From positions 393,743 to 457,742 of the forward strand of contig QANU01112598.1 of assembly GCA_003254905.1 (NCBI GenBank): a stretch of DNA of 64,000 nucleotides. The letters run 5' to 3'. The position numbers and the translations under genes were made by a program. Every line of letters begins with the position of its first letter. The stretch's first letter is position 1. This document shows positions 22,563 to 36,500 of this stretch, one piece after another. This DNA comes from Nissolia schottii (Eukaryota > Streptophyta > Magnoliopsida > Fabales > Fabaceae). The notes beneath the pieces were generated by a model. It was not told the origin of the DNA, searched no databases, and worked only from the letters and a program-made list of their open reading frames with translations.

Positions 22563-24588
22563 AATGATTTTTTCCTTTGTACCTAAGTTTCTATGAAGAT
22601 ATCGATATCTCCTTGTATTTAAATGATTGTGATTCAATTACAAATTTAATACAATAAATAAATTGAGTTATTAGGACACATTGTGAAATCTTATATGTTA
22701 TGGTATCGATATCCTTAAATTTTATGAGGTACCAGAATAAACCCCACATATAATTAACCCTTTAATGTAGTACTATTTTTTATTCCTAAAAAAAAGAAAT
22801 TAAAATATTGTGCGTGGTTTCTTAAATGGCCCTCAAGATGACTATGCATGTCCAACCAAAGGAGATAGATCATTTATGTAAATTTGTAACATGATAAATT
22901 ATAAGTGATCTTTTATTATTAATTAAAAATGTGAATTCGTACTAACATATATAATAAAAAATTAATGATAAAAAAGTAAACATGATTTTATCAAATAAAA
23001 AATTTACATAAAGGAATCTATTAATATCTAATAAAAAAAATAGAAAACTCAACAATGAAACAAGTGAGTATCAATTTCACGACCCTTCTTTGAGTAAATA
23101 ATTTCACAACCCTTCTCCCACACCCCTTTCTTTTCAAACGAGTAAATAAAGGGATAATTATATATATAACTTTTTTTTCAATAAGTTTCAAATCCGATTT
23201 TATCACTCAAAATCGAATAATTAAGAAGGGTAATTATACTTACTTCTCTGGGTTAGAACAATACATGCAACAACAACGATACCATATTTGTTAAAGATCA
23301 ATATCATGCTTTTCAATTTTAACCTACCTGTAGAACGATTTAAAATTATTTCACATAAATCTAATAAATATTGAGGTCATGGACATTTAGCAATACATCA
23401 AAGTCGTTCTCGTATCTGCTAGTCTAGATGATCATTGTTGTCATCAACGACAACCTCGCGATACACCGGTGCCATTGGCAGCTGGCCTAATTGCCTCTAG
23501 TGCAACGATGTGACATGATGGTAGCGATGGTGCCAACAGAGGCAGCGGTGGCATTGATGGAGGCAACGGTGGTGGAAGCGACAACTGTGGTGGCTGTGAT
23601 TGAGGTTGAGGTAGAAGAAGAAAAAAAAGGTTGAAGAAGATGATGGAAAAAATGTAAGGGTAAACTTGGAATATAATAAAATTGGTTGAGAGAGGGGAGG
23701 TACATGTATGTTGAAAAATTAGAGCGAAGATACATGTAATGTTAATGAAATTTAAGAGCGGTTGCTATAATTAACCCATAAATAAATTAGAGGAGGCTGA
23801 TTTAGTTATTTGGGTTTTAATGGTAGGGACATATGAGTTATCTTTACTATTGCTAACAGTAAAGTATAAACCCGTCATAGAAGAAAAAACACTCCCAATA
23901 TGGCCAAGCCTGGCTCATCTATGTTAGGACATGTGTATGGGCGGAAAGACAAAAAATTAGGCTAACTCACATTTTGCTATTTGGGCTTTCATGGGATGGG
24001 AGAATGATTTGGGACGAATCTTTATTATTAGCTAACCCACTTCCAAAAACGGATAAGCCCATGTGTCTAACTCCCAATGTCTGTAATAGTTTGATAAAAA
24101 TTAGAACGTTCCGTTGAACAAAAAATAGGAGAAATTGAGAGTATGTTTAAAAGAAATTATGAAATATATTCATGTGTTTTCGTGGAATCCCCAATATTTG
24201 GGCTTCATTGCCAGTAACTTGATTGATTTGATCCAACCCAACTGAGATTCCTAAATGGTGTAGGAGTCTCTCAGCAAAACTTTTTATTATTGTTTGATTT
24301 AGAAATATAAAAAATCATATAATCTTTATACAAATGGTTAATTTTGTGAGATTCAAATTATTTTCTTTGCCCTAAATATTTAAAGTTACATCTTTATTTG
24401 CGTCAAAAATAAGTTGAAAATACTTTCGTAATTCGAAACTCATCACCATTAAATTAACGTTATATAAAAAATTACACCACTAGAACAATGTTCAAAATCT
24501 TTAAAACTCACCCCCACTAATTAAACAAGGAAGATTAAAATCAAATTTGTACAAAATTTTACAATCCAATTCAAATTCACAATTTTTC
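22563..24588. other. Intergenic, no gene recognised
   Basis: AT-rich spacer downstream of the receptor kinase gene. A GC-richer patch at 23400-23620 with GGTGGC-type repeats gives a low-complexity minus-strand frame that I do not take as a gene. Confidence 0.4.
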
Positions 24589-27500
24589 CTACCTCTCAAG
24601 AGAACTCTCTCCACTTATTGCTTCCATAGAGTTGGAAGTATCATTCAATTCATCGGGTGTGCTCTCAATATTCTCCATTAGCAAACATTGTTTTAATTCT
24701 AACACCACTTGATTCATTGTAGGCCTGTTAATGGAACTATGAGCTGCACAAGCCACTGCTATATTTAGTATTTTTCTTGCAATCTCAATGTCATATCCTC
24801 CTTCTAACCTTGGGTCCACGATACTGTCAATTTCACCTTCATCCATAAGTATTGATTTTACCCATTGAACAACGTGAATTCTGTCATTGTCATGGGCCTT
24901 GAAGACGGCTGGACGCCCAGTGATTATCTCCAATAGAACAACTCCAAAACTAAATACATCACTTTTTTCATTCAACCTACTCGATATGTAGTATCTGCAT
25001 GAAAAGTATTAAGTTTTACATTGCTTACATTCGGATAATTTTTATAAGTTTAAGACAATCTCTTTCCCTTAACTTAGTTTTTGGGGTTGATCATTCAATT
25101 ATTTAATATGGTATCAAAATCTATCTTAAGATTAATGAATGAGCCACACACAAATTAATGAATGACTACTTAAATAGGATATGACTCATCTAAAGTGTAG
25201 TTTACACTTTAAAGATTAAAGTGCACACATTTTGGGCGTTTTGCCCCGATGTCAATAAAAGAAAACGCATACATCCTAACCTTTAAAAGTAATCTATGTT
25301 AAGAATAAATGAACATTTTTTTAAAAATTATTTCAATGAAAAAAGTTATAACTTCTCTTTCAATAAATAACCATTATTGCTTCCATGTATGATGTTTAAC
25401 CTCTAAGATGCACTTTACTTTAGTTCACTCTTTCTTTTCACGCCCCTGGATTTAGTGGCCCTAATACAACATGGAGGATTGATAACTAGGCAAATATGAC
25501 TCGCGAAAAATGATAGATATAAGTGCAGTTGTGTTATATGTACACCCTAAATATTGTCACTGTATTGCCACATATGTAGGATCTACCTTCCACTCTCACA
25601 TCGCGTGAACTTACTTTACTGTTGTACATAAACATTTTTAACTATTGTGCACAAACTTTTTCAACTGTTTAAAATGTTTGTGCACGATAATTAAAAATGT
25701 TTGTGTACCATAATAAAATATTTGTGTATGTTAGTTAAAAATATTTGTGCACGTACCTATAAATGTTTGTGCAAAATAGTTAAAAATATTTGCGCACGTC
25801 AGATAAAATGAATTAATAAATTTTAGTTTAAAATTTTTATGTGCGATAGGTACACATGAGCCAATCATATAAAATCATTGGTTAACAATATGGAGGGAGA
25901 TTGTAAGATATATACCAATCATTTTTCATATAAGTGTGACAAAAGCTTATATAAACTAATAAATATAACACCAACAAATTATAAACTCTCATGTAATCGA
26001 CTTAAACTACTTTTAATTATACTGTGATAGTCATCAAAACATAAAAAGGATAAAAGAAGAATCGACGCAAATTTGTTTCTTTTTCTTTTCATAAAACATT
26101 TTTTCACTTTTGAGTTTTGACACCACCTAAAACATTTGCATTTTTTTTTCTACAATAAAATGTATTATTTAGTTATATATTACGAGAGTCGGCAAGATAA
26201 CTTACTCAGGGTCAAGATATCCCAGCGTGCCTGCAATTATTGTTGACACATGGGTGTCACATTCATTCAAAAAAATTCTTGACAGTCCAAAATCAGATAT
26301 TTTACCGCGGAATTGTTCATTGAGTAAGATGTTACTAGTCTTAACATCTCTGTGAACAATTGGAGGCTTACAACCAGAATGAAGATACTCCAAGCCTACA
26401 AAGAGATAGTAGCAACTTTAACTTCAGTTTGTTGCATCAACAGAAAGAACAATTAGTCTTGTTTTTTTTATTTTTTTTTCCCTTTTGTTCTCTTTGTTCC
26501 TTACCTACTGCAGAATCCAAAGCGATTTGTAGTCTTTGTTTCCATCCCAGCAAATTTTGACTTTTATCTACGTGGCCATAAAGACAAGTGTTAGTAAGGA
26601 ATCCTTGATCCCAACATCATGAGTAAGTTTGGCGGGTGTATATGTGGTAAGATTTAAGACCTTGGTGAAAAATCAACCAAAACAAGTTCTTATATGTAGT
26701 TATTTTTAATTTTGATACACTATTAACATAATTTTTTTTCCATAGTTATCAAATCATATATTGTCACGTCATTAAAAGTATTTTGATATTTGTTACGGGT
26801 AAAAAATCGAGGGTCCGGGAGCTCTAACCCTCTAAGGAGGGAGAAAGGCTTACATTCTCTAAAAGGCTCGTAGAGGCCTCAGCCCACTAAGGAGTAAGAG
26901 AAGCTCTCCTCACATGTTCGCACTGGCCCAAAGAGAGATAGCTTCATGACGCCCAGAGGAGGAGAATGTCGCAGGCTAAAGACTGTGGGTCTAGTTCAGC
27001 CCAGCAAAGCTAAAATGAGGTAGTCGTGACTTCTCCTCCCTTAATCCGCAACCAACTCCTCGATAAGCAAGAAAAGATAAGTCGGGGAAGCTGTTATGCG
27101 AATTCCTCTCGCTCTATCTCTATCTAAACATCTTAACTCATCTATAAAAGCACATGACATCAACTCACTAGGTATGACTCATTCCCTCTCTATAGAACTC
27201 ACCTAATACTTATGCTTTCTTGAGCGTCAAAGTGCCTTCGCAGGTACACCTTGCTGCCGCACTCTCTCTAACTGAGGAACCCATTTGGAGCTTTGGTCAA
27301 GGCGTCTTCCTCACCTTCTACTCATGTTTAGGTAACTTTGTTCCCTATTCGACTTACTCGCAAACATTGGCTCCGTCTGTGGGGATTTTGATATTGTCTC
27401 ATAAGTGTCAGATCAAAAATGCTACATGTACACCCAATTTCATACACCCATACATACACCATTAATAATGCACAAACTTTATTCTCACGAGTGCACAAAC

Positions 27501-30500
27501 ATTACAAACTTGTAAATGATACTCTCAACTATACTTAATTAAGTGCACAAACATTACATGAGTTAAAACACAAACTTTATATATATAAATACGAGGTGTA
27601 TGTATGGTGTATGGTTTTTAGTGTACGTGTAGCAGAACTCGTGTCAGATTACCCCTTCTATAGGTTCTCTGATGGAAGCCAACAACTTCGGTGCAATTCT
27701 GCCTCCCCAAGGCCCGCTACGGATGCCTCAAGAGGGAGCCGATAACCAAAAAAGCCCATGAGCCTGCTCCCTGAGATGGACTACTTGCATCCATAACAAG
27801 GGAAAATGAAGTAGAACACCGGGAACCTAATGGTCGACACATCCCATCCCAGGTGGTTCTTCCAAATTCTCAAAACGACATAGACCCCCACGAGGTTATC
27901 CTCGGACTCCGATACCTCATCAATTGACAAGAGCAATGTCTCAAAGCTTGAGAGTAGAGAGACAAACCCAAGAGAAAGAAGCGAACTGGGACCAAAGGGG
28001 GGCTGATCGGAGACCTAACTCTCCGCGGTGCGTGGACCACCGTAGGTTTCAGGTTCAAGAAAGACCCCCCGCGTCACAGGAACAGGGAAAAGTCCTAGTC
28101 CCCACTTCCACGGTAGAGAAGATATAACAAGACTTATCCCCCTGAGCATCGATACAAAAACTCTCGGAGGCGGACTAGAGACTCAAACTTTGAAGGTTCC
28201 ATCCACTCGAACCCAAACAGAGGCTCAAAGGGGCGACCGCGGAATGGGGGTCCATTGTGAACTATAGCCCATTCTCTGATGAGATTTTTTGTGTCAACCC
28301 GCCTAAAAATATCACACTCCCCCAAACTGCAAAATCCTACGACAGAACCTCAGATCCACAAGAACACCTCACAGCATTTAAGTCCAAGACTTTGTTGATG
28401 CAAGCGCTTGACACCGTACTTTGCAGAGCATTCCCACTAACTCTCATAGGACTAGCTAAAAAGTGGTTGTTCTCTCTACCAAAGCGATATATTACAAGCT
28501 TCAAGGACAGTTCCCAAAAATTCATGCTTCAATTCACCATAAGCAAAAGGCAGCCCAAGACAGCTATTGGCCTCTTGGGCATTAACCAGGGAGAGAACTA
28601 GTCACTATGAAGCTACTTGGAGTAATTTCCCAAAGAAGCAAACTTGGTGGAGAGCATTACGTCGAACAAATATTGATGGCACTATGCTTTGGAGTCTGTC
28701 TAGGGACCCTATTCTTAGAAGAAGTCCTCAGGCAGGAACCAAAGACGCTCGAGGAATTCAAATGAAGGGCAGACGTGCACATCAATAGGAAAGAGGGAAG
28801 GAAAACTCTACATAGAAAAGATCCTCAATCCCCCAGCAGGCTAAACCAGGAGCAGTCGAAGAAGAAAGCTCTGCTTTTAAAGTCAGGAAGGCAACGTGAT
28901 TGGACTGAGCTAACAGCAACCCCATCACAAATCTTGAAGGAGATAGTCAATCTTTTCTATATTCCGCCACCCAAACCACTAAGTAATGTACCTAAAGGGA
29001 AGAACCTCCCCTTTTGTGAATTCCATCAGTCCCATTGCCACAAGATTGACAATTGTATTGACCTTAGGGAGGCCTTGGAGGAGATCATCCAACAAGAAAA
29101 GAGCATCATGGCATAATTCATGAGGAGAAGGGTAAGAAGCCCAAAAGGAAAAGGTCCCCTGACTTCGAAGAGGATAAAAGGAATACAAGAAGGAGAAAAA
29201 GTGAGGAACCCAATTTCACAGATGGTGACGATAATGAGAGCAATAGAATCCTTAGAACAGTCAATACCATCTCAAGTGGGTTTGCAAGTGGGGGAAAGTC
29301 TAGAGTTGAGAGGAAAAAACACCTTACGGAAATAATGCATGTATCCACCGAAGATTGGGCTCACAAAAAAATCCCCTCGATCCCACAATTAGTTTCACCA
29401 ATGAGGTTGGTAAAGAAGTCACCCTGGATCATGACGACCCGATGATCATCTCGGTCGTCATGGTCAATGCCAAAGTAAAGAGAGTCTTAATTGATCAAGG
29501 AAGCTTGACAAACATTCTGTTCCGTGACGCCTTCAACAAGCTTGGACTCAATCCTTCACACTTGAAGGCCCACAAATCAGAGCTTATAAGTTTTATAGGA
29601 GAGCGAATAAATCCAAGGGGATATACCACCCAACTGTTAAGTTTCATATTTTAGTATTTTCATAGGTTAAAATGACACTTAATTGCATTGTTTAAAATGA
29701 ATTTACTAAACAATTTCCCCACTTTTGTAAGTTTTTAAGCTAATTCAAGAGGATGGATACAAATATTATAAAATGGTAAATTTCAAGCTAAATCCCACAG
29801 AGATGAGAGGCATGTAGTAAAGAGCTGAGAAACAACAAGGACCAATTGAGCTTCAGGCCGCTCTGCGGCACATGCTTAAGAATGAAGTAACTTAAGACTG
29901 AAGTAATCTCAGCCGCACTGACAGCCGCACTGCCAACCGCTAAGCGCCCCTACCATCCTCTCAGCGCTCTCACAGATAATGCCATGTCTCCTTTTCAGAA
30001 CTGACAGAACTTCATGGCAAAGAAAGCTGCACTGCACAAAACCGCTCAGCGAGGCCCTAAATCCGCTGAGCGGACCCTGAGAAATTTGCTTGTAAATAGA
30101 GCCCTGCATTCAGCATTCAAGGCATTCCATTTTCAATCATATTCCAATTTCAAAAAAACACACATCAGAACAGATATTGAGAGCACAACAATGAAGAGGA
30201 AGACAGAGAAGGAGCCAAGAGTGATCAAGGAGCACGACGACACTTATCATGACGACGTGAGAACGTGTCATGGTGAGCAGCCAACACCTTGCACCTTTGA
30301 TTTCCTCTTGTAAGATGGGTTCATAATCCTCCTTTTGTTGGGATTTTGATGAATATTATAATATGATTGTATCCATATAACTCTTGTATGTATGAATCTA
30401 TCAATTTTTCTAATTTATATGAATTGATCTTATGTTTAATGCCTGTTTTAGTTTAGCTACCTAAAACCTGATTTGAAACTGAATTGTCGCGAGTGAGAAC

Positions 30501-33500
30501 TGCATCATTAAAGTTGGAACTAGATCAACTCATCTAATATTCCTAATTGCTATAGATGAAGTTAGGATTATTAGTCGTTTTAACACGTGAAATAACGTCA
30601 GTTTGCTTTGTTAGTTTGTGCAAGAGATTGACAAAATAACAAAGGGAACCAAGTGATCTTTTCATGCTTGAGAGAGATGAATAAGATAAGAACTGGTGGC
30701 AAGGAATCAAAGAAGTGATAATTCATATGTATTGAGTAAATGGATGTATGAAGCTGTAGTATGTTTCAATTTCCAACAAGCTTCCTGATCTACTTCTAAT
30801 TCATTGCCCATTTATCTTTTGTTTATTTTATTTATTTCAAAAATCAACTAGTATATTGTTTAATTAACAAACTCAAGAATGACTTTATTCAAATCCCTGT
30901 AGATACGACTATACCCGACTTTACTGCAATTGAATCACTTGAGGATTTGAAAACTATAAAGAAGGATATATATAAAACGACGAGAGTGTAAAAAACTTTC
31001 AACACCAACCCGTCACTTTCGGAACTCGACCTAACACTCAAACTGAGAAAATAAACTTTCTAGTGGTCAATTGACCATCAACATACAATGCTATCATCGG
31101 TCAAAAAATGCTAAACAAGCTAGCAGTTATGGTATTTACACTTCACCTAGCCATGAAGTTTCCATTAGAAAAAGGAGAAATTATCACAGTGAAAGCTGAC
31201 CCGTTGCTCTCAAGGAGATGCTACCAGGCAAGCCTAGAAGTGGGGCATAGGAAAAAATCTCAGGATGAGAACTCCAAGACCAGAGTTGAAGTCATGATAG
31301 TAGACTTTGGCATCCAAGATCATCCAACACCTAAACAAGGAAAGTTAATACCCAATTGAAAAGGAGTTTATTAGAAGAGGTTCGACAAAAATGATCATAC
31401 AAGCCAAATGTTATACGTTCAGAGACGTTTTAGGCTTGGGATGTGTACAATCTTTACAAAATCTACACTTGATCTCAAATATATGCTCGGCAGGAGGGTG
31501 CTCTTTTCTCGACCCAGTTTTTTTTTTTCAAGGAAGGTTTACCAAGGGGGTTTTTAATGGGACCGAATCAAAACATTACACAACCCGATCTTTAATAAAA
31601 TTTTTATACTTTTCTACATATTGCTTATGTAAGGGGAGGTCAAATTTTTGATAGAAGACCCTCAAAAAGAAAAAAGGAAAGAAAATATAGTGGAGGCAAC
31701 AAGGTCCAACAGAAAATTACAAATAGCAGTACCAAAAATACCTGTGAAGTGAAAAAATTCGGAAGAAAAATACAATCAAATCAAAAGCAAGCTACAAGAG
31801 CCCGAAAGACAAATTAAAGCACTACACTTGTTAGTAATATAACGAGCTTGCGCTGGGGACAATGTTATGGGCTAAAAATTGAGGTTCTGGGATCTCTAAC
31901 CCTCTAAGGAGGGAGAGAGACTCACGTTCCCTAAAAGGCTCATAGAGGCCACATGCCTCTAAGGAGTAAGAGAAGCTCTCCTCACATGTTTACACTGGCC
32001 CAAAGAGAGAGAGTTTCATAACTCCTAGAGGAGGAGAAGGTCACAGGCCCAAGACCGTAGGTCCAATTCGGCCCAGTAAAGATAAAACGAGATAACCACG
32101 ACTTCTCCTCCCCCAATCCACAACCAACTCCTAGATAATCGGGGAAAGATAAGCCGGGGAAGCTGTTATGTGAATTCCCCTCGCTCTGTCGCTATCTAAA
32201 CATCCTACCTCATCTATAAAAGCACATGACATCAGGTCACAAGGTATGACTCCTTCCCTCTCTATAGAACTCACCTAATACTTGTGCTTACTTGAGCGTC
32301 GAAGTGTCTTTGCAGGTACACCCCGCCGCCACACTCTCTCTAAGCGACGAACTAGATTGGAGCTACTGTCCAAGCATTGGAGCTTCCTTCAAAGCGCCTT
32401 TCTCACCCTCTACTCGTGTTCATGTAACTTCATTCTCTATACGATTTACTCGCGAACAATACTTTATCAACATAATTTTTTTCATATAGTCAAAACTAAA
32501 TTTGAAGGAGGTTTTGTAGTGTGTATATATTGAAACCTGATAGTTGCTCAGCCAAATCTCCGTTGGTCATATATTCATAGATGAGTGCCATTTTTGTGTC
32601 TTCGTTGCAATATCCAATAAGAGATGTCAAGCATTTATGATGCACTCTAGTTAGAATTTTTGCCTGCAAATAAGAGCCAAAATATTCCTTAGTCTTAAGA
32701 GAACTTAAAGCGTTGAGGATTGAATGCAATTTATACAGAGGAAATGCTAAACGTTTTTGAACAATGTGTCCAAAAATTCTCTTAATTCAAAATGTTACTT
32801 ACATCTATATTATAGGCCTTAGATATATTGTGTAAATTACAACTCAAATCATTAAATCATTGTAAGTGAAATTTTGGATTAATAAAAGGATAGCAGTACT
32901 CTTTTTAAATAATTTTTTTTATAAAAAGATACCTCTGTATGAAATTGTTGATGCCCTTGAGTTGTAGGGGAGAGCATCTTGACTGCTACTTGTGTTTCAC
33001 CTATGCAACCGTGGTAGACAATTCCAAATCCTCCTCTTCCCACAACCCTCTCAAAGTTGTTTGTAATGCTTAGAATCTCCGAGTAGGTGAACTCTTGTTT
33101 ATTTGAGTCCACATGTTCAGTTTTGTAGGTATGACTAAACTTGTTCGTGCTCTTGAAAACTGATAAATAAGAAAACCCAATATTATCGGATTCATGCCCT
33201 TTTCACCTTTTGTTAGTTGACAAAGGGTAGACTATCAAGATTATTAAACTTTTTTTTTTCTTTCAAGTGTCAATGTTATTATTACCTATATGTTATTTTA
33301 TAATCAACAGAGAAAACGAACAGAGATTAACACTTACTATATCATATCTTCTCACAATATTACCTTTTAGTTAACTATTCACTGTCCTAAATTAATTGAT
33401 ATTTTCACTTTTTTTTCCATTTATTTTAAGTAATTTTCTTTTGATTATGGAGAAACAACCCTCCAATGAGAAACGAACAATATTTGTTATAGCACGAGCC

Positions 33501-36500
33501 TTCAAAACGATAGAAAACACAAAATGACGTCAAATTCAAAATCTCTAACCATAAACTCAATATAAAGAGTAGCACAAACTACACCAAAAAAAAAACATGT
33601 TTAGTCAAAGGTGAGCACTGAATAGTAACCTAAAACCAATAGCAGATAAATAATAAGAACTTTGAATGATTTGATAGAAATATTAAATTTGAACTTCAAT
33701 ATGTTATTGCATAAAAATATATTTTGACATTATCTACAATTATTACATATCTAAGGGCTTGGTTATAAAATTTTGCATTTCAATATCCATTATCTTTATC
33801 TATGATTGTTTGCTTGCTTACAAATATAAAGTGGTGTTATCTATCTCTAATTATTTAGGTCATGCCTTGTCATGACGGAATTTTGCATTTCAAAATTAAG
33901 GAGAAGAGTTGTTATATCAAACCTTGTAGTCTACTTCTGAAAAAATAGAGTGCTGCTAAAAGGATAGAGGTTCCAACAAATGTTACGACCAACGGAATTT
34001 CTGCCTTACTCCTCTTGTGACATGGAGTACTGGTGCATAGATTTGGATTTCCATCAACACTAACACATTTAAAACAATAAATAAAAATAAAATGAATTTA
34101 GTAGTCAATCAAACTAAGAAGAAAAATCTTATTATATGCATTAGATCTCAACAATTTTATAAAAATATCATTGTATAACACTTGTAACGTGTTTGGAAAA
34201 TCGGTAGTGGGAAGGAGAATCGATTTTGTCATTATTTGGAAGTTAAAATTTTTCACTTTTCATCTTTCACAATCGATTCTATGGTTTGGTACCAACAAAT
34301 CAAAACATGTTTCGGTGAGTGTTCAAAATTGCAAAACCAAAAAGTAAAGGGGCCAAAATTAAAGAAAAAAATATTTAAGGGACCAAAATTAAAATGATTG
34401 GTATTTATAAGGATTAAAAACATTTTGAATTATTATAATCATCTTGGCAAAAGCCATTCATAATTTTCATTTGAGATTTGGTGAACTTTTCTTGCTTGTA
34501 ATTAAGAGGTTTCCTTTCTTTAGATGAGGTGTGAGTTGGTTCATATATATATGAATATATGTAATTTGTCAAAGAAAAACATTATTTTATTTTAGGATAA
34601 GTGATTACAACAAGATTCAATGTCTGGTGTAAAACGAAGAGAAGCAAGAGAAGTAACATAACCAATAATTAACTCAAACATGAAAATCAGAAGGAGAGAC
34701 GATTTGTTTATGTTCGAGTATAAGAAAAGGTGGGGTATTATTAACTTAGAAATAACGTTATTTTTGAGGTTAAATAGGTTGTTTTTTTAATAAATTATGG
34801 ATTTTGATTTTATACAATATTAAAATTTTGTTTGGTTTAAGTTTTTGATAATTTTATTTTTGTTTAGTTTTAATTCTTAACTTTAAATTGAACAGTTAAA
34901 AGATGATGTAACAAATAAAAATTAGATGAGTTTTCTTATACTTTAATCGAATATGATTAAACCAAATTTTAACCATTATCAAAACCCACTTATTAATAAA
35001 ATCGACTCTTCAACATTAGTTATTAATTTAGCGTGGTTTTCCTCTTATTAGTTATTAATTATTATTATTGTTGTTGTTGCTGTTTTTGTGTGTCTTTTCT
35101 TATGTCCAGCTGGCACCTGCCGGTGGAAGAAGACCACCATTCCCATTACACAACTGTCTCGCTGCTCCGTTCCCCCCACTCTGTCAGTGGCCACCTCAAG
35201 GTATTCTTAATCCTCTGCTTCACCAAGTTAGTTTCTTCATTCCTACACTGCACTCATTGCCTCCTTTAATACCTCGATTTTAACTTTCTGCCCTTCCACT
35301 TAATAAACAATATGCGTATCCAAACATCATCTAATGTGCCTTAAATTTTGATTTCCCTTTTAGGGCTTATTGCGTTGCAGATTCCTTACGATTCTTCATT
35401 CAATCACCATGCCTATCACCACGATCTCTTTTTCATTGAAGATCTCTCCGTAATTTCCTACCCCTAACACCTCAACGTGATCCCGCGATACGGTACGGCG
35501 TTTCGGTTGATTCCGTTGATTTTCGCTCGAATTTTGTTTGGATTAGGGGTTTCAGGGTCGTGTGCATGAGCTTTGATTGTTTAGAAATTTTGGATTTTGA
35601 TCATGATCTCGGTTACCCCAAATTGGTCACTCAGTGATTTTGATTTGTTGTTTCCGTGAATGCCATTGATTTGGAGCTTATAATGGGAGGTTATGTTTGA
35701 CAGGTGAGTTTTGATACTGAGGTAGAAAGAAAGACGGAATTGTGAACAGAATGGTTAGTGTTGTTTATGTTGGGTGTTCATGTTTTGGTTGTGTTTCTGT
35801 GCTTGTTCACTCTAACCTTGATTCATTTGATTTTGGTGATTATTGTGCCTCCTTACTCATTCAACCTTTTGGGGAACCGAATAAAATAGAATTACCTTCT
35901 TGGAGCTTTCAAGCCAGCTTGTAATGTCTTGATCACATTTAATGATGGGAAAAACCGGAAGCAGGTGGGCCATATTTTTTTTTTTGTTTAATGGACATTG
36001 TATACTAATTGCAATCTGTAGTCTTGTTGCATAGTGCTAAGCTTGATACCTAATGAAAGTTCAGGGAGGGAGATTGTAATGTGGTTTGAGGTTTATCTTT
36101 GCTATTAATGCTTCTCATTTTAGTGACTTGTACGTGTTCATTTCTTTTTTGTGGCTTTTAGGTTCCATTTAAAAAAGAAAATGGTCAAACAGTTACAGTC
36201 CCACTTTTCCAGAGTCAAGAAAACATTGCTGGGAAGGTATTTTATATGTTAATTCTTGTCATATTATATCGTTCAGTTTATGTTAAATGCATGATGTTAT
36301 TGTTTTAATATCGTTTGATATCTTCTCTTATGAATCTTACTGTATTGACTATTTATGTGTTTGTTGCCATGTTCAGATTACAATAGAACCAATGCAAGGG
36401 AAGAAGATTGACCACAATGGTGTAAAAGTCGAACTTCTTGGACAGATAGGTTTGTACCTGACTATTCATCCTAAATCATCCATGTGATACGAGTCTCTAA

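Larger units (their letters stand above)
26791..32458 (+). mobile_element. Ty3/gypsy LTR retrotransposon, Tat-like, old and broken
   Basis: The two LTRs (26791-27366 and 31863-32458) begin TGTTA and end ACA. The flanking 5-bp target duplication is ATATT/ATACT (one mismatch). The primer-binding site TTGGCTCCGTCTGTGGGGA follows the left LTR at 27366. Gag-like coding (about 28300-29110, with [11 protein letters not shown] and [13 protein letters not shown]) and protease-region coding are visible; the polymerase core is largely missing, so it is broken with several breaks. The LTRs differ at roughly 10-15% of positions over the first 130 bases by eye, implying an old insertion. It fills almost all of one receptor kinase intron, in antisense orientation to that gene. 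Confidence 0.85.

Noticed and set aside
23487-23735. Thr/Ala/Val-rich minus-strand frame
   Set aside because: Low-complexity GGTGGC-type repeat with no domain and no splice-supported neighbours.
30014-30313. 99-codon frame in the solo LTR at 29635-31004
   Set aside because: It lies wholly within an LTR and shows no family similarity.
35742-35924. 60-codon frame beginning near the VPS26 ATG
   Set aside because: It reads through the first VPS26 intron, and the conserved VPS26 residues are in another frame.
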